Positions 24,731 to 33,288 of a stretch of 42,494 nt of DNA are shown in pieces. The notes below the pieces were generated by a model. It had not been told where the DNA came from. It did no database searches and worked only from the letters and a program-made list of their open reading frames with translations. The stretch is taken from the NCBI GenBank assembly GCA_030615745.1, contig JAUWYR010000019.1, forward strand, positions 1 to 42,494, read 5' to 3'. The stretch's first letter is position 1; each line of letters begins with the position of its first letter. This DNA is from Candidatus Zixiibacteriota bacterium. Its GTDB lineage: Bacteria > Zixibacteria > MSB-5A5 > SM23-73-2. The position numbers and the translations under genes are program-made.

Positions 24731-26230
24731 TTACTCAAGTATTTGATCTATCTGAGCCTTTTGCAATTTTTCGCTGAAGTCGATATAGATCGCCTTCCAT
24801 TCGGAGAAAACATCCAAAGCTGCAATCCCGGCTTCCCGGTGCCCATTTCCTGTCTGGTTGGTTCCACCAAAAGGAAGATGAACCTCAGCTCCAATCGTAG
24901 GAGCGTTCACATAAAAAATCCCGGTGTAGGTATCCCTCATAGCGGTAAATGCTTTTTTGACAGAGCTGGTGTAGATCGAAGCGGAGAGCCCATAGATAGT
25001 TCCGTTGCATATCTCGATCGCCTGTTCCAAACTATCACAGGGGATCACCGATACCACCGGACCGAATATCTCCTCCTGTGCGATTCTCATCTGGGGGTCT
25101 ACATTCCCGAAGATGGTCGGCTCGTGGAAAAAGCCAAATTGATAGGGGCCCGAGGTTAATCTTTTTCCTCCACATAAAAGCTCAGCACCCTCTTCAATCC
25201 CGATCTTTACATATTTCATCACAGTGTCTAACTGAGCCTCATTGATCGAGGGGCCCATTTCCACGTCAGGGTCTAACCCATTTCCTATTTTCAAAGCTTT
25301 AGCCCGGTTAACAAATTTCTGGGTGAACTCCTTTAAAACCTTTTTGTCAACTATAACCCTCGATGTGGCAGTGCATCTCTGACCGGTGGTCCCGAATCCA
25401 CCCCATAAAGCTCCTTCGACCGCTAATTCAAGGTTAGCATCATCTGCCACCATTATTGCATTTTTCCCACCCATCTCCAGATGAACGTGTCTGAAATCTG
25501 GAGCACAGGCTTGAGATACTTTTCTTCCAACGAAAGTTGAGCCGGTGAAAGAGACAACCTTCACATCCTCAGACCTCATCAAGGGCTCACCCACACCGGA
25601 TCCTGAGCCGGTGACCAGATTTATAACCCCTTCTGGAACACCTGCCTCATCACAGACCCTAACTAAGTTGACTGCAGATAAGGGAGTGTCAGTTGCCGGC
25701 TTGAAAACAACAGTGTTTCCACAAACCAAGGCGGGCATCAGCTTCCAGGAGGGAATTGCCATTGGGAAATTCCATGGTGTGATCATAGCACACACCCCTA
25801 AGGGTTGTCTTACCGACATCATGAACTTGTCAGGAAGCTCAGAAGGGGTAGTCTGTCCAAACTGACGTCTCCCCTCACCAGCCATATAATAACTCATATC
25901 TATCGCTTCCTGAATATCCCCTCTTGTCTCCTTTAAGATTTTTCCCATCTCAGCGGTCATCTGACGTGCGAAGTTCTCCTTTTTCTTGGCTAAAATCTCA
26001 GCTACTCGAAATATAATCTCAGCCCTTTTAGGAGCAGGTACCAACCTCCACTTCTTATAAGCCTCCTTTGCAGAACCAATTGCTAATTTCACATCTTCCT
26101 CACAAGATTTCTGAAAAACGCCCAAGACCTCTCTGGTATCTGCAGGATTTCTATTTTCAAATGTTTTATTAGATTTCGCTTCCACCCATTCACCATTTAT
26201 GAAATTGTGAAAAACTCTTGTATCTGTCAT
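24731..26230 (-). CDS. NAD(P)-dependent aldehyde dehydrogenase
   Basis: Oxidises an aldehyde to the acid with NAD(P). The 499 residues have the complete family pattern: [19 protein letters not shown] near 150, [35 protein letters not shown] with the general base Glu252, and [11 protein letters not shown] with catalytic Cys286. The end, [17 protein letters not shown], resembles the ALDH group that acts on semialdehydes such as alpha-aminoadipic semialdehyde. No lysine-degradation neighbours are present, so substrate is open. It is a single-gene unit: promoter at 26261-26288 and terminator at 24674-24709. Confidence 0.92.
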   Translation of the reverse strand: MTDTRVFHNFINGEWVEAKSNKTFENRNPADTREVLGVFQKSCEEDVKLAIGSAKEAYKKWRLVPAPKRAEIIFRVAEILAKKKENFARQMTAEMGKILKETRGDIQEAIDMSYYMAGEGRRQFGQTTPSELPDKFMMSVRQPLGVCAMITPWNFPMAIPSWKLMPALVCGNTVVFKPATDTPLSAVNLVRVCDEAGVPEGVINLVTGSGSGVGEPLMRSEDVKVVSFTGSTFVGRKVSQACAPDFRHVHLEMGGKNAIMVADDANLELAVEGALWGGFGTTGQRCTATSRVIVDKKVLKEFTQKFVNRAKALKIGNGLDPDVEMGPSINEAQLDTVMKYVKIGIEEGAELLCGGKRLTSGPYQFGFFHEPTIFGNVDPQMRIAQEEIFGPVVSVIPCDSLEQAIEICNGTIYGLSASIYTSSVKKAFTAMRDTYTGIFYVNAPTIGAEVHLPFGGTNQTGNGHREAGIAALDVFSEWKAIYIDFSEKLQKAQIDQILE

Positions 26231-26260
26231 ATATCCTCCTACAATTCTTTTAATTCATAT

Positions 26261-26288
26261 AATATACCGTATTTAAAGATTGTGTCAA
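26261..26288 (-). promoter_or_regulatory. Sigma-70-type promoter of the aldehyde dehydrogenase gene
   Basis: On the minus strand TTGACA (26288-26283), a 16-bp spacer and TATATT (26266-26261) lie about 30 bp upstream of the ATG at 26230. A GTAGGAGGATAT ribosome site sits just before the start. Confidence 0.7.
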
Positions 26289-26381
26289 CAGGTTTTGCCT
26301 GAAAACAAAAACAACTATTTCCGCATTTTTATATAAATCAATAAGTTAAAAGAACATTTATAGTTTTAAAAAGATATAAAG

Positions 26382-27191
26382 TCAGAGCAAAAGTGAAAGT
26401 CCATCAAAAGCGAACTGGAAGTTTTTAATCTTTAAATCATTTGCTTTTTTTGTTATCCCTTCTTTTTCTTTCTCCAGCTCAGCGGGGATATGAGTGAACA
26501 GAGTCGATTTTACCTTTGACTTTTTGATCAAATCCAGAAGCCTTTCTATATCCAGATGCATACATTCAGTTATAAGAATATCCGCATTATGTATGATCAT
26601 CTTCAAATCGTCCAATCCTCCAACATCACCTGAGTAGACAACCTTTTTGTTTTTAAAAGCTATCTCAAAGGAGAAGCTTTCCATCTTATTTGAAAGCTTT
26701 TCCTTCTCTATCTCTTGATGTCTCTTGACCTTCGGCGTCCGCATAATCTTTTCGTTCTCAGCAAGGTGTAAGTTTGGATAAGCTTTTACTTTAAGATAAG
26801 AATCTTCAAAGAATAAGCCAGGCTTTATGGTGTAAAAATAAAGGTCAAAGCTTAATTTTTCAGGAAAAAGATATAATGTATTTAAAAAATTCTTCACACC
26901 TGTGATCGATTCCTCAGGAAGGTATATCTCCAGGCTTTTTTCCCTGTTTAAAAGATACATCATCTGGATAAGGGAAAAAAGACCAACACAGTGGTCAGGA
27001 TGCATATGGCTGATAAATATAGTATTTATTTTATCGTAATCGATATTGTATCTTAAAATTGAGGTGCTTGTTCCCTCACCTGCATCGAAAAGATAACTTT
27101 GGGAGTCAGTTTCCAAGATAAAAGAGGAAGAGGACCTTTGTGCAGATGGCATCCCTGAGGCTGAGCCTAAAATAACGATTCTTTGTTTCAT
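26382..27191 (-). CDS. Metallo-beta-lactamase-fold hydrolase, RNase Z-like
   Basis: The 269 residues have LGSASGMPSAQRSSSSFIL at the start, YLFDAGEGTS, then the metal-binding FISHMHPDHCVG near residue 60. VVYSGDVGGLDDL and TLFTHIPAE provide the further metal ligands. The layout resembles RNase Z/ElaC and arylsulfatase-like hydrolases, but the exosite arm typical of true RNase Z is not apparent. It is therefore called a hydrolase of unknown substrate. It stands alone on the minus strand. Confidence 0.83.
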   Translation of the reverse strand: MKQRIVILGSASGMPSAQRSSSSFILETDSQSYLFDAGEGTSTSILRYNIDYDKINTIFISHMHPDHCVGLFSLIQMMYLLNREKSLEIYLPEESITGVKNFLNTLYLFPEKLSFDLYFYTIKPGLFFEDSYLKVKAYPNLHLAENEKIMRTPKVKRHQEIEKEKLSNKMESFSFEIAFKNKKVVYSGDVGGLDDLKMIIHNADILITECMHLDIERLLDLIKKSKVKSTLFTHIPAELEKEKEGITKKANDLKIKNFQFAFDGLSLLL

Positions 27192-27641
27192 TTTTATAAA
27201 ACTCCGATTTTTTCTTTTGATTTTTTAAATTATACAAAAGTTTTACCCCTTAAATGCTTCTTTTTTATCAAATTTATCAAATGCGTTCTTTTTTTGTTCC
27301 TTTCAAAGGGATTTAATAATAACATTATTTTTAATAAAGTCAATCCAAATTTCTCAAATTTTGTTTTATTTTTTATTCTCATCAAAAAAGAAGGAATGCA
27401 AAAACTTGTTTTTGCAAAGAATCGCAATCCATATGGATTGCACTCCAGAAATGTAGGGGAGCCCCTCGTGGGCTCCCGATAGGGAGGGGATGAACCCCTT
27501 CCCCTACATTAAGACAAAAACCGTCTGGGATAAACCCAGACGCTACGAAAAATTTCCCTGTGCTGTCAAAAGTTACCTCCCGACAGGAATATGTGTCAGG
27601 AGGAAACTCCTGACACCACCTAAATTATAGCTATTTTTTTC
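27192..27641. repeat. Palindrome array upstream of the S74 gene
   Basis: No gene is supported. Elements seen: an inverted repeat around GCAATCCATATGGATTGC (27423-27441); a GTAGGGG element (27453-27507); CGTCTGGG-ATAAA-CCCAGACG followed by CTACGA (27520-27546); a CTGTC...GACAG segment (27562-27586) that recurs at 31714-31744; and GTGTCAGGAG/CTCCTGACAC (27593-27616). Confidence 0.75.
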
Positions 27642-27670
27642 TTGACAAATAGGGTTTTTAAGGTTAATAT
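27642..27670 (+). promoter_or_regulatory. Strong sigma-70-type promoter of the S74 surface-protein gene
   Basis: TTGACA (27642-27647), a 17-bp spacer and TAATAT (27665-27670). The start codon is about 430 bp downstream, so the transcript would carry a long structured leader. No other plus-strand gene starts in between. Confidence 0.7.
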
Positions 27671-27900
27671 ATAAAAAAGACTTCATAATAAATACTTTGA
27701 TTTAACTCTTCTTAGAAAACAGCAAGTTTGTAACAGGATTTGAGGTCTTTGTTTTTCTATTTCTAATTTTCCTCAAAGGATTGGGGAGATAAAAGGGGCA
27801 AATTAAAAAACAGAGGGGGAAGCTCTTTTAACCTCTAACCCGATGTGGGGAGGTGAGGCTTATTTTATAAACTTTTTTGTCTGATATTACAAGGGAAAAA

Positions 27901-27996
27901 TTCTTAGGTTGTTGCTGCATTTTCAATGCAGCAAAATTTGACTTGCCGTTCTTAGGTTGTTTCTGCATTTTTAATGCAGAAAAATCTAACTTGCCG
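27901..27996 (+). repeat. Tandem 48-bp repeat with hairpins in the S74 leader
   Basis: Two 48-bp units (27901-27948 and 27949-27996) begin TTCTTAGGTTGTT and end CTTGCCG. Each has a hairpin centred on CTGCATT...AATGCAG. Where unit 1 has GCTGCATT/AATGCAGC, unit 2 has TCTGCATT/AATGCAGA, so the pair changed on both arms. A further hairpin, GCCGAATT/AATTCGGC, follows at 27993-28011 and recurs at 31818-31837. Confidence 0.75.
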
Positions 27997-28102
27997 AATT
28001 ACAAATTCGGCAATAACGGGAAAGCGGCAACAACAGGATTTTTCAAGGGGCAAATGTTAACTAAAATCTCTTTAACCCTCCTAACAAGAAAGGAGCAAAC
28101 AG

Positions 28103-30505
28103 ATGAAATACGCAAAAGTTTTCCTTCTGACTATCTTAGTTTTAATTTTTTCATTTTCATCTTTGATTTTTGCAGATGTTCCCCAGATGATTAACTATCA
28201 GGGGAAGATAACCACACCTGCTGGGGCTTTGATTGACACCACAGTTCAGATGGTGTTTAAAATCTATGACGCCGCTACTGATGGTGGAGTCTTATGGGCA
28301 GATACACAATCTGCAGTCGTAGTGGAAAAAGGAGTTTTCAGTGTTTTATTGGGCAGTGGAAATCCGATTCCTGATTCGGTTTTTGATGGTAATGTTAGAT
28401 ATTTGGGCGTTAAAGTTGGCAATGATGCTGAGATGACTCCCAGAAAAGAGATTGTGAGTGTAGGATATGCATTCAAATCAGAATTTGCGGATACTGCCGA
28501 TTATGCTCGTGCAGGAGTCGGTGGAGCTGACAATGATTGGACCTTCCGCATAACTGACACTGCAGACACTACCCTTATTACCGGTGGTGAATGGGGCATT
28601 GCTCGATACGGCAACACTCTTTACGGTAATGCGGACTCCACCCATGTAAACCTTGGAGTAGCCTGCACCACAGGGACCAGCGGACAGAACTATAAATACT
28701 GCACCGTAGGAGGTGGAGAGAGCAACACCGCCAGCAAATGGTATGCAACCGTAGGAGGTGGATATGTCAACACCGCCAGCGGCCACTACGCAACAGTAGG
28801 AGGTGGATATCGAAACACCGCCAGCGGGGATTATGCGACCGTGCCGGGGGGTTATGCGGACACTGTTGCCGGGGACTACTCATTCGCAACCGGGCATCGA
28901 GTGAAGCTTACTTCTGATGCTGATTACACTTTTGCTTTTGGACGCAATTTTACCACCTCAACCCCTAATGCGGTCATTTTTCACAACTCGCATGATCCAA
29001 TTAAGGTAGGGATCGGGACTACGGCCCCTGATGAGGAACTCCATGTTGTTGGAAATATCAAGATGGTTGATGGGAATCAAGCAGCAGGCAAGGTTTTGAC
29101 CTCCGATGCTAATGGAGTGGGAACCTGGCAGTCAGCTGCTGGAGGTGATAATGACTGGACCTTCCGTATAACCGACACTGCTGACACTACCCTTATTACT
29201 GGTGGTGCATGGGGCATTGCCCGATATGGCAACGTTCTTTACGGAAACAAGGATTCAACTCATGTAAACCTTGGAGTAGCCTGCACCACAGGAACCAGTG
29301 GACAGAACTATAAATACTGCACCGTAGGAGGTGGATTGGGCAACACCGCCAGCGGCTGGCATGCAACCGTAGGAGGTGGATATATCAACACCGCCAGCGA
29401 CATTTGGGCAACCGTAGGAGGTGGAGGGAGCAACACCGCCAGCGGCCATATGGGAACCGTGGGAGGTGGATACCACAACATCGCCAGCGGACGTAGAGCA
29501 ACCGTAGGAGGTGGATGGGGAAACACCGCCAGCGACACTGCAGCAACCATAGCAGGTGGACGAGCGAACGTTGCCAGTGGCCAGTATGCGACCGTAGGAG
29601 GCGGATATTTCGACACCGCCAGCGGCAATCGTGCAACCGTAGGAGGTGGATGGTATAACACCGCCAGCGGCACACGTGCAACGGTAGGAGGTGGAGAGAA
29701 CAACACCGCCAGCAACACCCATGCAACCGTATCAGGTGGATGGAACAACACCGCCAGCGGACAGCGTGCAACCGTAGGAGGTGGAGCTCACAACATCGCC
29801 AGCGGCTACTATGTAACCGTAGCAGGTGGAGTGGGCAACGCCGCCAGCGGTAGTAATGCAACCGTAGGAGGTGGAGACTACAACGCCGCCAGCGGCGTAC
29901 GTGCAACGGTAACAGGTGGATGGAACAACACCGCCAGCGGCTACTGTGCAACCATAGGAGGTGGATGGGAGAACACCGCCAGCGGAGATTACTCATTCGC
30001 CGCCGGGTACAAAGTAAAGCTTACTGTAGATGCTGATTACACTTTTGCATTTGGACGAGATTGCACCACTTCAACCCCTAATGCGGTTATATTCTCTCAC
30101 CCATCTTCTGCGACTAGGGTTGGTATCAATAAAACAAACCCAGCTTATGCAATAGACCTTCCCAACAATGCTAATGTCTCAGGTCGAGGTAGGGCTAATT
30201 CCTGGACCACCTACTCCTCTGCTCGCTGGAAGGAGAATGTAAAGCCGATTGAAAATCCTCTGGATAAAGTTCTGGCTCTCCGAGGCGTGTCTTTTGACTG
30301 GAAGGAGAGTAAAAAGCATGATATAGGCATGATAGCCGAGGAGGTGGGCGAGGTCGTTCCGGAGGTTGTTTCTTATGAGGAAGACGGGATAAATGCCCAG
30401 GCTCTTGACTATGCCAAGCTCACAGCTTTATTGGTCGAGGCAATAAAGGAACAGCAGAAAAAGATATCGGCTTTGGAGCAGCAGATAGCTGAATTGAAGA
30501 GGTGA
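28103..30505 (+). CDS. Surface protein: head-repeat adhesin with C-terminal peptidase S74 intramolecular chaperone
   Basis: The 800-residue protein has a signal peptide (1-24) and an N-terminal module shared with the cut gene at window start. A block NDWTFRITDTADTT... followed by head repeats then occurs twice. Repeats of 15 residues, N-T-A-S-G-x-x-x-T-V-G-G-G-x-x, number four in the first block (residues 199-258) and fifteen in the second (405-629). They resemble the left-handed beta-roll heads of YadA-like trimeric adhesins. The C-terminus from about residue 705 is a peptidase S74/endosialidase chaperone (SSARWKENVKPI, then ISALEQQIAELKR coiled coil), which trimerises and cuts itself off; Ser706 and Lys710 are the likely dyad. 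A strong AAAGGAG precedes the ATG. It is probably an exported trimeric fibre or adhesin. Confidence 0.88.
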   Translation: MKYAKVFLLTILVLIFSFSSLIFADVPQMINYQGKITTPAGALIDTTVQMVFKIYDAATDGGVLWADTQSAVVVEKGVFSVLLGSGNPIPDSVFDGNVRYLGVKVGNDAEMTPRKEIVSVGYAFKSEFADTADYARAGVGGADNDWTFRITDTADTTLITGGEWGIARYGNTLYGNADSTHVNLGVACTTGTSGQNYKYCTVGGGESNTASKWYATVGGGYVNTASGHYATVGGGYRNTASGDYATVPGGYADTVAGDYSFATGHRVKLTSDADYTFAFGRNFTTSTPNAVIFHNSHDPIKVGIGTTAPDEELHVVGNIKMVDGNQAAGKVLTSDANGVGTWQSAAGGDNDWTFRITDTADTTLITGGAWGIARYGNVLYGNKDSTHVNLGVACTTGTSGQNYKYCTVGGGLGNTASGWHATVGGGYINTASDIWATVGGGGSNTASGHMGTVGGGYHNIASGRRATVGGGWGNTASDTAATIAGGRANVASGQYATVGGGYFDTASGNRATVGGGWYNTASGTRATVGGGENNTASNTHATVSGGWNNTASGQRATVGGGAHNIASGYYVTVAGGVGNAASGSNATVGGGDYNAASGVRATVTGGWNNTASGYCATIGGGWENTASGDYSFAAGYKVKLTVDADYTFAFGRDCTTSTPNAVIFSHPSSATRVGINKTNPAYAIDLPNNANVSGRGRANSWTTYSSARWKENVKPIENPLDKVLALRGVSFDWKESKKHDIGMIAEEVGEVVPEVVSYEEDGINAQALDYAKLTALLVEAIKEQQKKISALEQQIAELKR
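28697..28876 (+). repeat. First head-repeat block, 4 units of 45 bp
   Basis: Four in-frame 45-bp units with the frame ACC-GTA-GGA-GGT-GGA-x-x-AAC-ACC-GCC-AGC. The fourth unit has decayed (VPGGYADTVAG). Confidence 0.85.
29315..29989 (+). repeat. Second head-repeat block, 15 units of 45 bp
   Basis: Fifteen units of exactly 45 bp, with near-identical framework codons and two variable codon clusters per unit: two codons after GGG and three before TVGGG. No unit is broken by a frameshift. Confidence 0.9.
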
Positions 30506-31019
30506 GAATCTGTTGGAGATAGAAAGTAGGTCGAAATTCCAATTTCGACAAAATAAATATCGATTTTGGAAAATCGACCTACGAGCTTGTAAACGTAGGG
30601 GAGTCCCTCGCGGGCTCCCAAAGGACGGGAGGGGACCCCGATAAATCGGGATTTCGCCAGGCTCAACAACCCCCTCCCCTACAACACGCGTAGCAGAGCC
30701 TTTATGGCTCTGTGCGGAGGGATAAACCCTCCCTGGCCGGGCAGGCCGCTACGCGGAGATAAATGTAGCGTCGGGCTTTATGCCCGACGAATTAAACCGT
30801 CTGGGATAAACCCAGACGCTACGAAAAGATTTTAAATAGGAGGTTTAAAGATGAGCAAAAGTAAGATTATCAAATCCAAATGTGGTGGACAGGTCCCCTG
30901 ACCTGTCCACATAAGTTGCTTTCTTATGTTGGTGCAGGAATTGTCTCAAGATCCGTTCCGGGGATTTCCTGCACCGAAACTATGGTTGGGGAATTCCAAT
31001 TCCCCAACCAACACGAAGG
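30506..31019. repeat. Dense palindrome array between the S74 and dockerin genes
   Basis: In order: GTAGGTCGA/TCGACCTAC enclosing two hairpins (30525-30582); GTAGGGG element (30595-30682); CGCGTAGC/GCTACGCG enclosing AGAGCC-TTTAT-GGCTCT, GGAGGG-ATAAA-CCCTCC and CCTGGCCGGGCAGG (30687-30755); GTAGCGTC/GACGCTAC enclosing two hairpins (30765-30822); a truncated gene start (30838-30901); GGTC-CCCT-GACC hairpin (30881-30911); GTTGGTGCAGGAA element (30928-30975); and GGTTGGGGAATT/AATTCCCCAACC (30985-31010). Confidence 0.8.
30851..30901 (+). pseudogene. Orphan gene start MSKSKIIK, cut by a palindrome element
   Basis: AGGAGG (30838-30843) and ATG at 30851 start MSKSKIIK, the same eight residues that open the dockerin protein at 31033. 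The frame then enters a palindrome element and stops at TGA 30901 after 16 codons. Synonymous codons differ from the intact copy, so it is an old remnant of a related gene rather than a fresh duplicate. Confidence 0.5.
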
Positions 31020-31032
31020 AGGTGTTTAAAAA

Positions 31033-31503
31033 ATGAGTAAATCAAAAATCATTAAATTGTTAGTGTTCTTCTGTGTGGTTTCAGTTTCTGTTCCCTTAAT
31101 CTTTTATACCAATTCACAGGCTCAGAACTTCAAACTGGTCACCGATGTCTTGGATGAGTTCGGAGGAAGGGCAGGCTCAGCCAATTATTCATTGAGAATC
31201 TCAACCGGTGGTCAGTCATCTGCTGGTGGGAAGATGGAAAGTGACAGCTTTCAGGCTGGTTCTGGATATGTGGAATCTGCCTGGGTCTGGCATGGTGATA
31301 CAAACGGAAATGGGAAAATCAACCTTGGTGATGTGATCTACTTAGCCAACTATCTCATGAAGGGAGGACCGCCACCCCGACCTATGGAGGCAGGTGCTGT
31401 CAATGACATCACTACTGTTTGTGATAACATCATAAATTTGGCTGACATCATCTATTTAGCCAACTACCTTATCAAAGCTGGTCCACCACCGTGTAACTTA
31501 TAG
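31033..31503 (+). CDS. Secreted dockerin-domain protein
   Basis: This 156-residue protein has a signal peptide (1-31, ending SQAQ). A segment ANYSLRISTGGQSSAGGKM resembles the middle of the sorting-domain protein at 528-1103. A type I dockerin follows (about 88-148) with two calcium-loop/helix units, DTNGNGKINLGDVIYLANYL and CDNIINLADIIYLANYLIK. The second loop lacks the full set of Asp/Asn calcium ligands. Dockerins usually bind cohesins in cell-surface complexes; no cohesin is in the window. Ribosome site AGGAGGTG lies 10 bases before the ATG. Confidence 0.85.
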   Translation: MSKSKIIKLLVFFCVVSVSVPLIFYTNSQAQNFKLVTDVLDEFGGRAGSANYSLRISTGGQSSAGGKMESDSFQAGSGYVESAWVWHGDTNGNGKINLGDVIYLANYLMKGGPPPRPMEAGAVNDITTVCDNIINLADIIYLANYLIKAGPPPCNL

Positions 31504-31941
31504 ATAATACCAGTAGCGGCGGGCTATACGCCCGACGATAAAAAGGAGTGCGAAAACTTGTTTTTGCAAAGAATTGCAACAATAAATTTCGTTGGTGCAG
31601 GAATTGTCTCAAGACCCGTTCCGGGGATTTCCTGCACCTAAACTACGGTTGGGGAATTCCAATTCCCCGACCAACAGGGTCTGGGATGAACCCAGACTAC
31701 ACAAAAACTTCTTTGTGCTGTCTGGGGAGTTACCTCTCGACAGCGATTAAAAAGGCAAAAACCGTCTGGGATGAACCCAGACGCTACGAGTAAAATGCAG
31801 AAAAATCTAATAATTTGCCGAATTACAAATTCGGCAACAACCAAAAATGCACTTTGTCTAACAAACCCTGTTGAAAAAATAAAAAAACCCCCCCGCTAAA
31901 GGTGGGAGGGGACACCCCCTTCCCAGATAGATAAAAATATT
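31504..31941. repeat. Palindrome array after the dockerin gene
   Basis: Contains GTAGCGGCGGGC...GCCCGACGA (31513-31538), a GTTGGTGCAGGAA element (31591-31638), GGTTGGGGAATT/AATTCCCCGACC (31646-31673), GTCTGGG-ATGAA-CCCAGAC twice (31678-31696 and 31763-31783), a CTGTC...GACAG segment (31714-31744) and GCCGAATT/AATTCGGC (31818-31837). CCCCCCGCT...GGTGGGAGGGG at 31889-31912 may act as terminator between the convergent genes. Confidence 0.75.
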
Positions 31942-33288
31942 CTATTCCACTTTAAATTCTTTCCAATCCGATGCCCATCTCTGGTTTTGCCTGTCATATA
32001 AGACTAAAGAAAAGAAATACTTACCTTTTTCGACCTTTTGAAAATTTTCATCCTTTAAGTCCCATAACAAACTGAAAGGAAGTGGACCGATACCTTCCTT
32101 GGTTTTGACTAAAAAATCTCCTATATCTTTCCAATCTTTTGGCTTTTCCCTCACAAAAAGTAGCTTCCAACTTCTAACATCTAAATCTAATTTTGGCTCG
32201 AAAAAGAATACAACTAAGTTATCCTGGTCAAAAGATAAATTCTCAATCTCTACATTCAGATCGAATCTCAGCCATCCCGGAATATACGATGCTTTCTTTT
32301 TACTGAAAACAGGCTTTTGAATCTTTTCTTTTTGCGGCTTTGGTCTTTTTTCAAAAATTGGCTTTTTAAAGTTTCCAAAGATGTAAGTCAAACCTATTCT
32401 GTGGTCACCTGTTGTCACTTTAGCATTGTCATAAGGATATTTCTGGAAGCTATAATCCAACCTTATCGTATTCTCACCTTTTATCTTTAAAGAGAAACCA
32501 AATGAGGGTTGGCCAAAATCTTTTCCGAACTCCTTGCCAAATGTATATCCCAATCTGAACCCGAAATTTGAGAACCATTCTTCTAAACCGAAACTGTATA
32601 AATTGTAGTGCTTTGTTTTTGGCTCTGTTTGTTCTTTTAAAATCAAATCAAAAGCCAAAAGGGTAGATTTTTTCTCTGTGCCAACTTTATATGCAAAACC
32701 TAACTTCATCTCCCTTGTGGGATAGTCAAAGACCACTTTATTATCATTGGTCATATCTTCTGCTAAAATATCTTCTCCAACCAAGCCCAAAGAGAATTTA
32801 TTAAAAGGATGATACAAAATTCCCAGATCAAAATCATAACCTTTCTTTTTGCCGAAATTTGAGTTATATAAAAACTTATTATTTATTCCAAAAGAAACTT
32901 TTGAGGAAAGCTCGTAGGATAAAGTTACCAGACCAATATTATTAGTCACAATTCCGGTTGGCTCTGACCAGGAGCCTTTTTGAAGACCGGCTATACCAAC
33001 TGTTAATTTTTTTGAAAACCAAAAAGTGCTAACTCCGGAGAAAAGATAAGGATTCTCGTTTTCTGCAAAACCATGTTTAGTCCTTTTGGCATAGAGAAAG
33101 GAAAGTTGCATATTTTTTAACTGGGAAAGACCTGCTGGATTATAGAAAACCCCACCGGGTTCATCCGCAACACCTACAAAAGCCCCCATCCCGGTTGCAC
33201 GCGCGCTTGTGCCCAAATTATTATACCCTTCTGAATTTGAAGGAAGGAAAAATAAAATCAAAAACAAAAATATAAAATATCTTCTCAT
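31942..33288 (-). CDS. PorV/PorQ-like outer-membrane beta-barrel protein
   Basis: This 448-residue protein has a signal peptide (1-21). It opens with LGTSARATGMGAFVGVADEPGGVFYNPAGLSQL, the signature of the PorV/PorQ (UPF0164) outer-membrane family, and continues with alternating amphipathic strands to about residue 300. A Pro/Lys-rich linker (KKPIFEKRPKPQKEKIQKP) leads to a C-terminal beta domain ending RQNQRWASDWKEFKVE. Family members include components of type IX secretion, so it may serve the sorting-domain protein at 528. The extra C-terminal domain is unusual for PorV. Confidence 0.8.
   Translation of the reverse strand: MRRYFIFLFLILFFLPSNSEGYNNLGTSARATGMGAFVGVADEPGGVFYNPAGLSQLKNMQLSFLYAKRTKHGFAENENPYLFSGVSTFWFSKKLTVGIAGLQKGSWSEPTGIVTNNIGLVTLSYELSSKVSFGINNKFLYNSNFGKKKGYDFDLGILYHPFNKFSLGLVGEDILAEDMTNDNKVVFDYPTREMKLGFAYKVGTEKKSTLLAFDLILKEQTEPKTKHYNLYSFGLEEWFSNFGFRLGYTFGKEFGKDFGQPSFGFSLKIKGENTIRLDYSFQKYPYDNAKVTTGDHRIGLTYIFGNFKKPIFEKRPKPQKEKIQKPVFSKKKASYIPGWLRFDLNVEIENLSFDQDNLVVFFFEPKLDLDVRSWKLLFVREKPKDWKDIGDFLVKTKEGIGPLPFSLLWDLKDENFQKVEKGKYFFSLVLYDRQNQRWASDWKEFKVE

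Noticed and set aside
27877-28194. Plus-strand open frame of 105 codons before the S74 gene
   Set aside because: It is made of the 48-bp tandem hairpins, overlaps the S74 start and has no ribosome site.
28697-29989. Diversity-generating retroelement target
   Set aside because: No reverse transcriptase or template repeat is in the window, and variable codons are not consistently derived from AAY codons. Kept only as a test.
29255-29996. Long minus-strand open frames opposite the head repeats
   Set aside because: They are low-complexity mirror frames of the 45-bp repeats, without ribosome sites, and include several overlapping frames at once.
30506-31940. CRISPR array
   Set aside because: Repeats are palindromes of differing sequence without regular spacers, and no cas genes are present.
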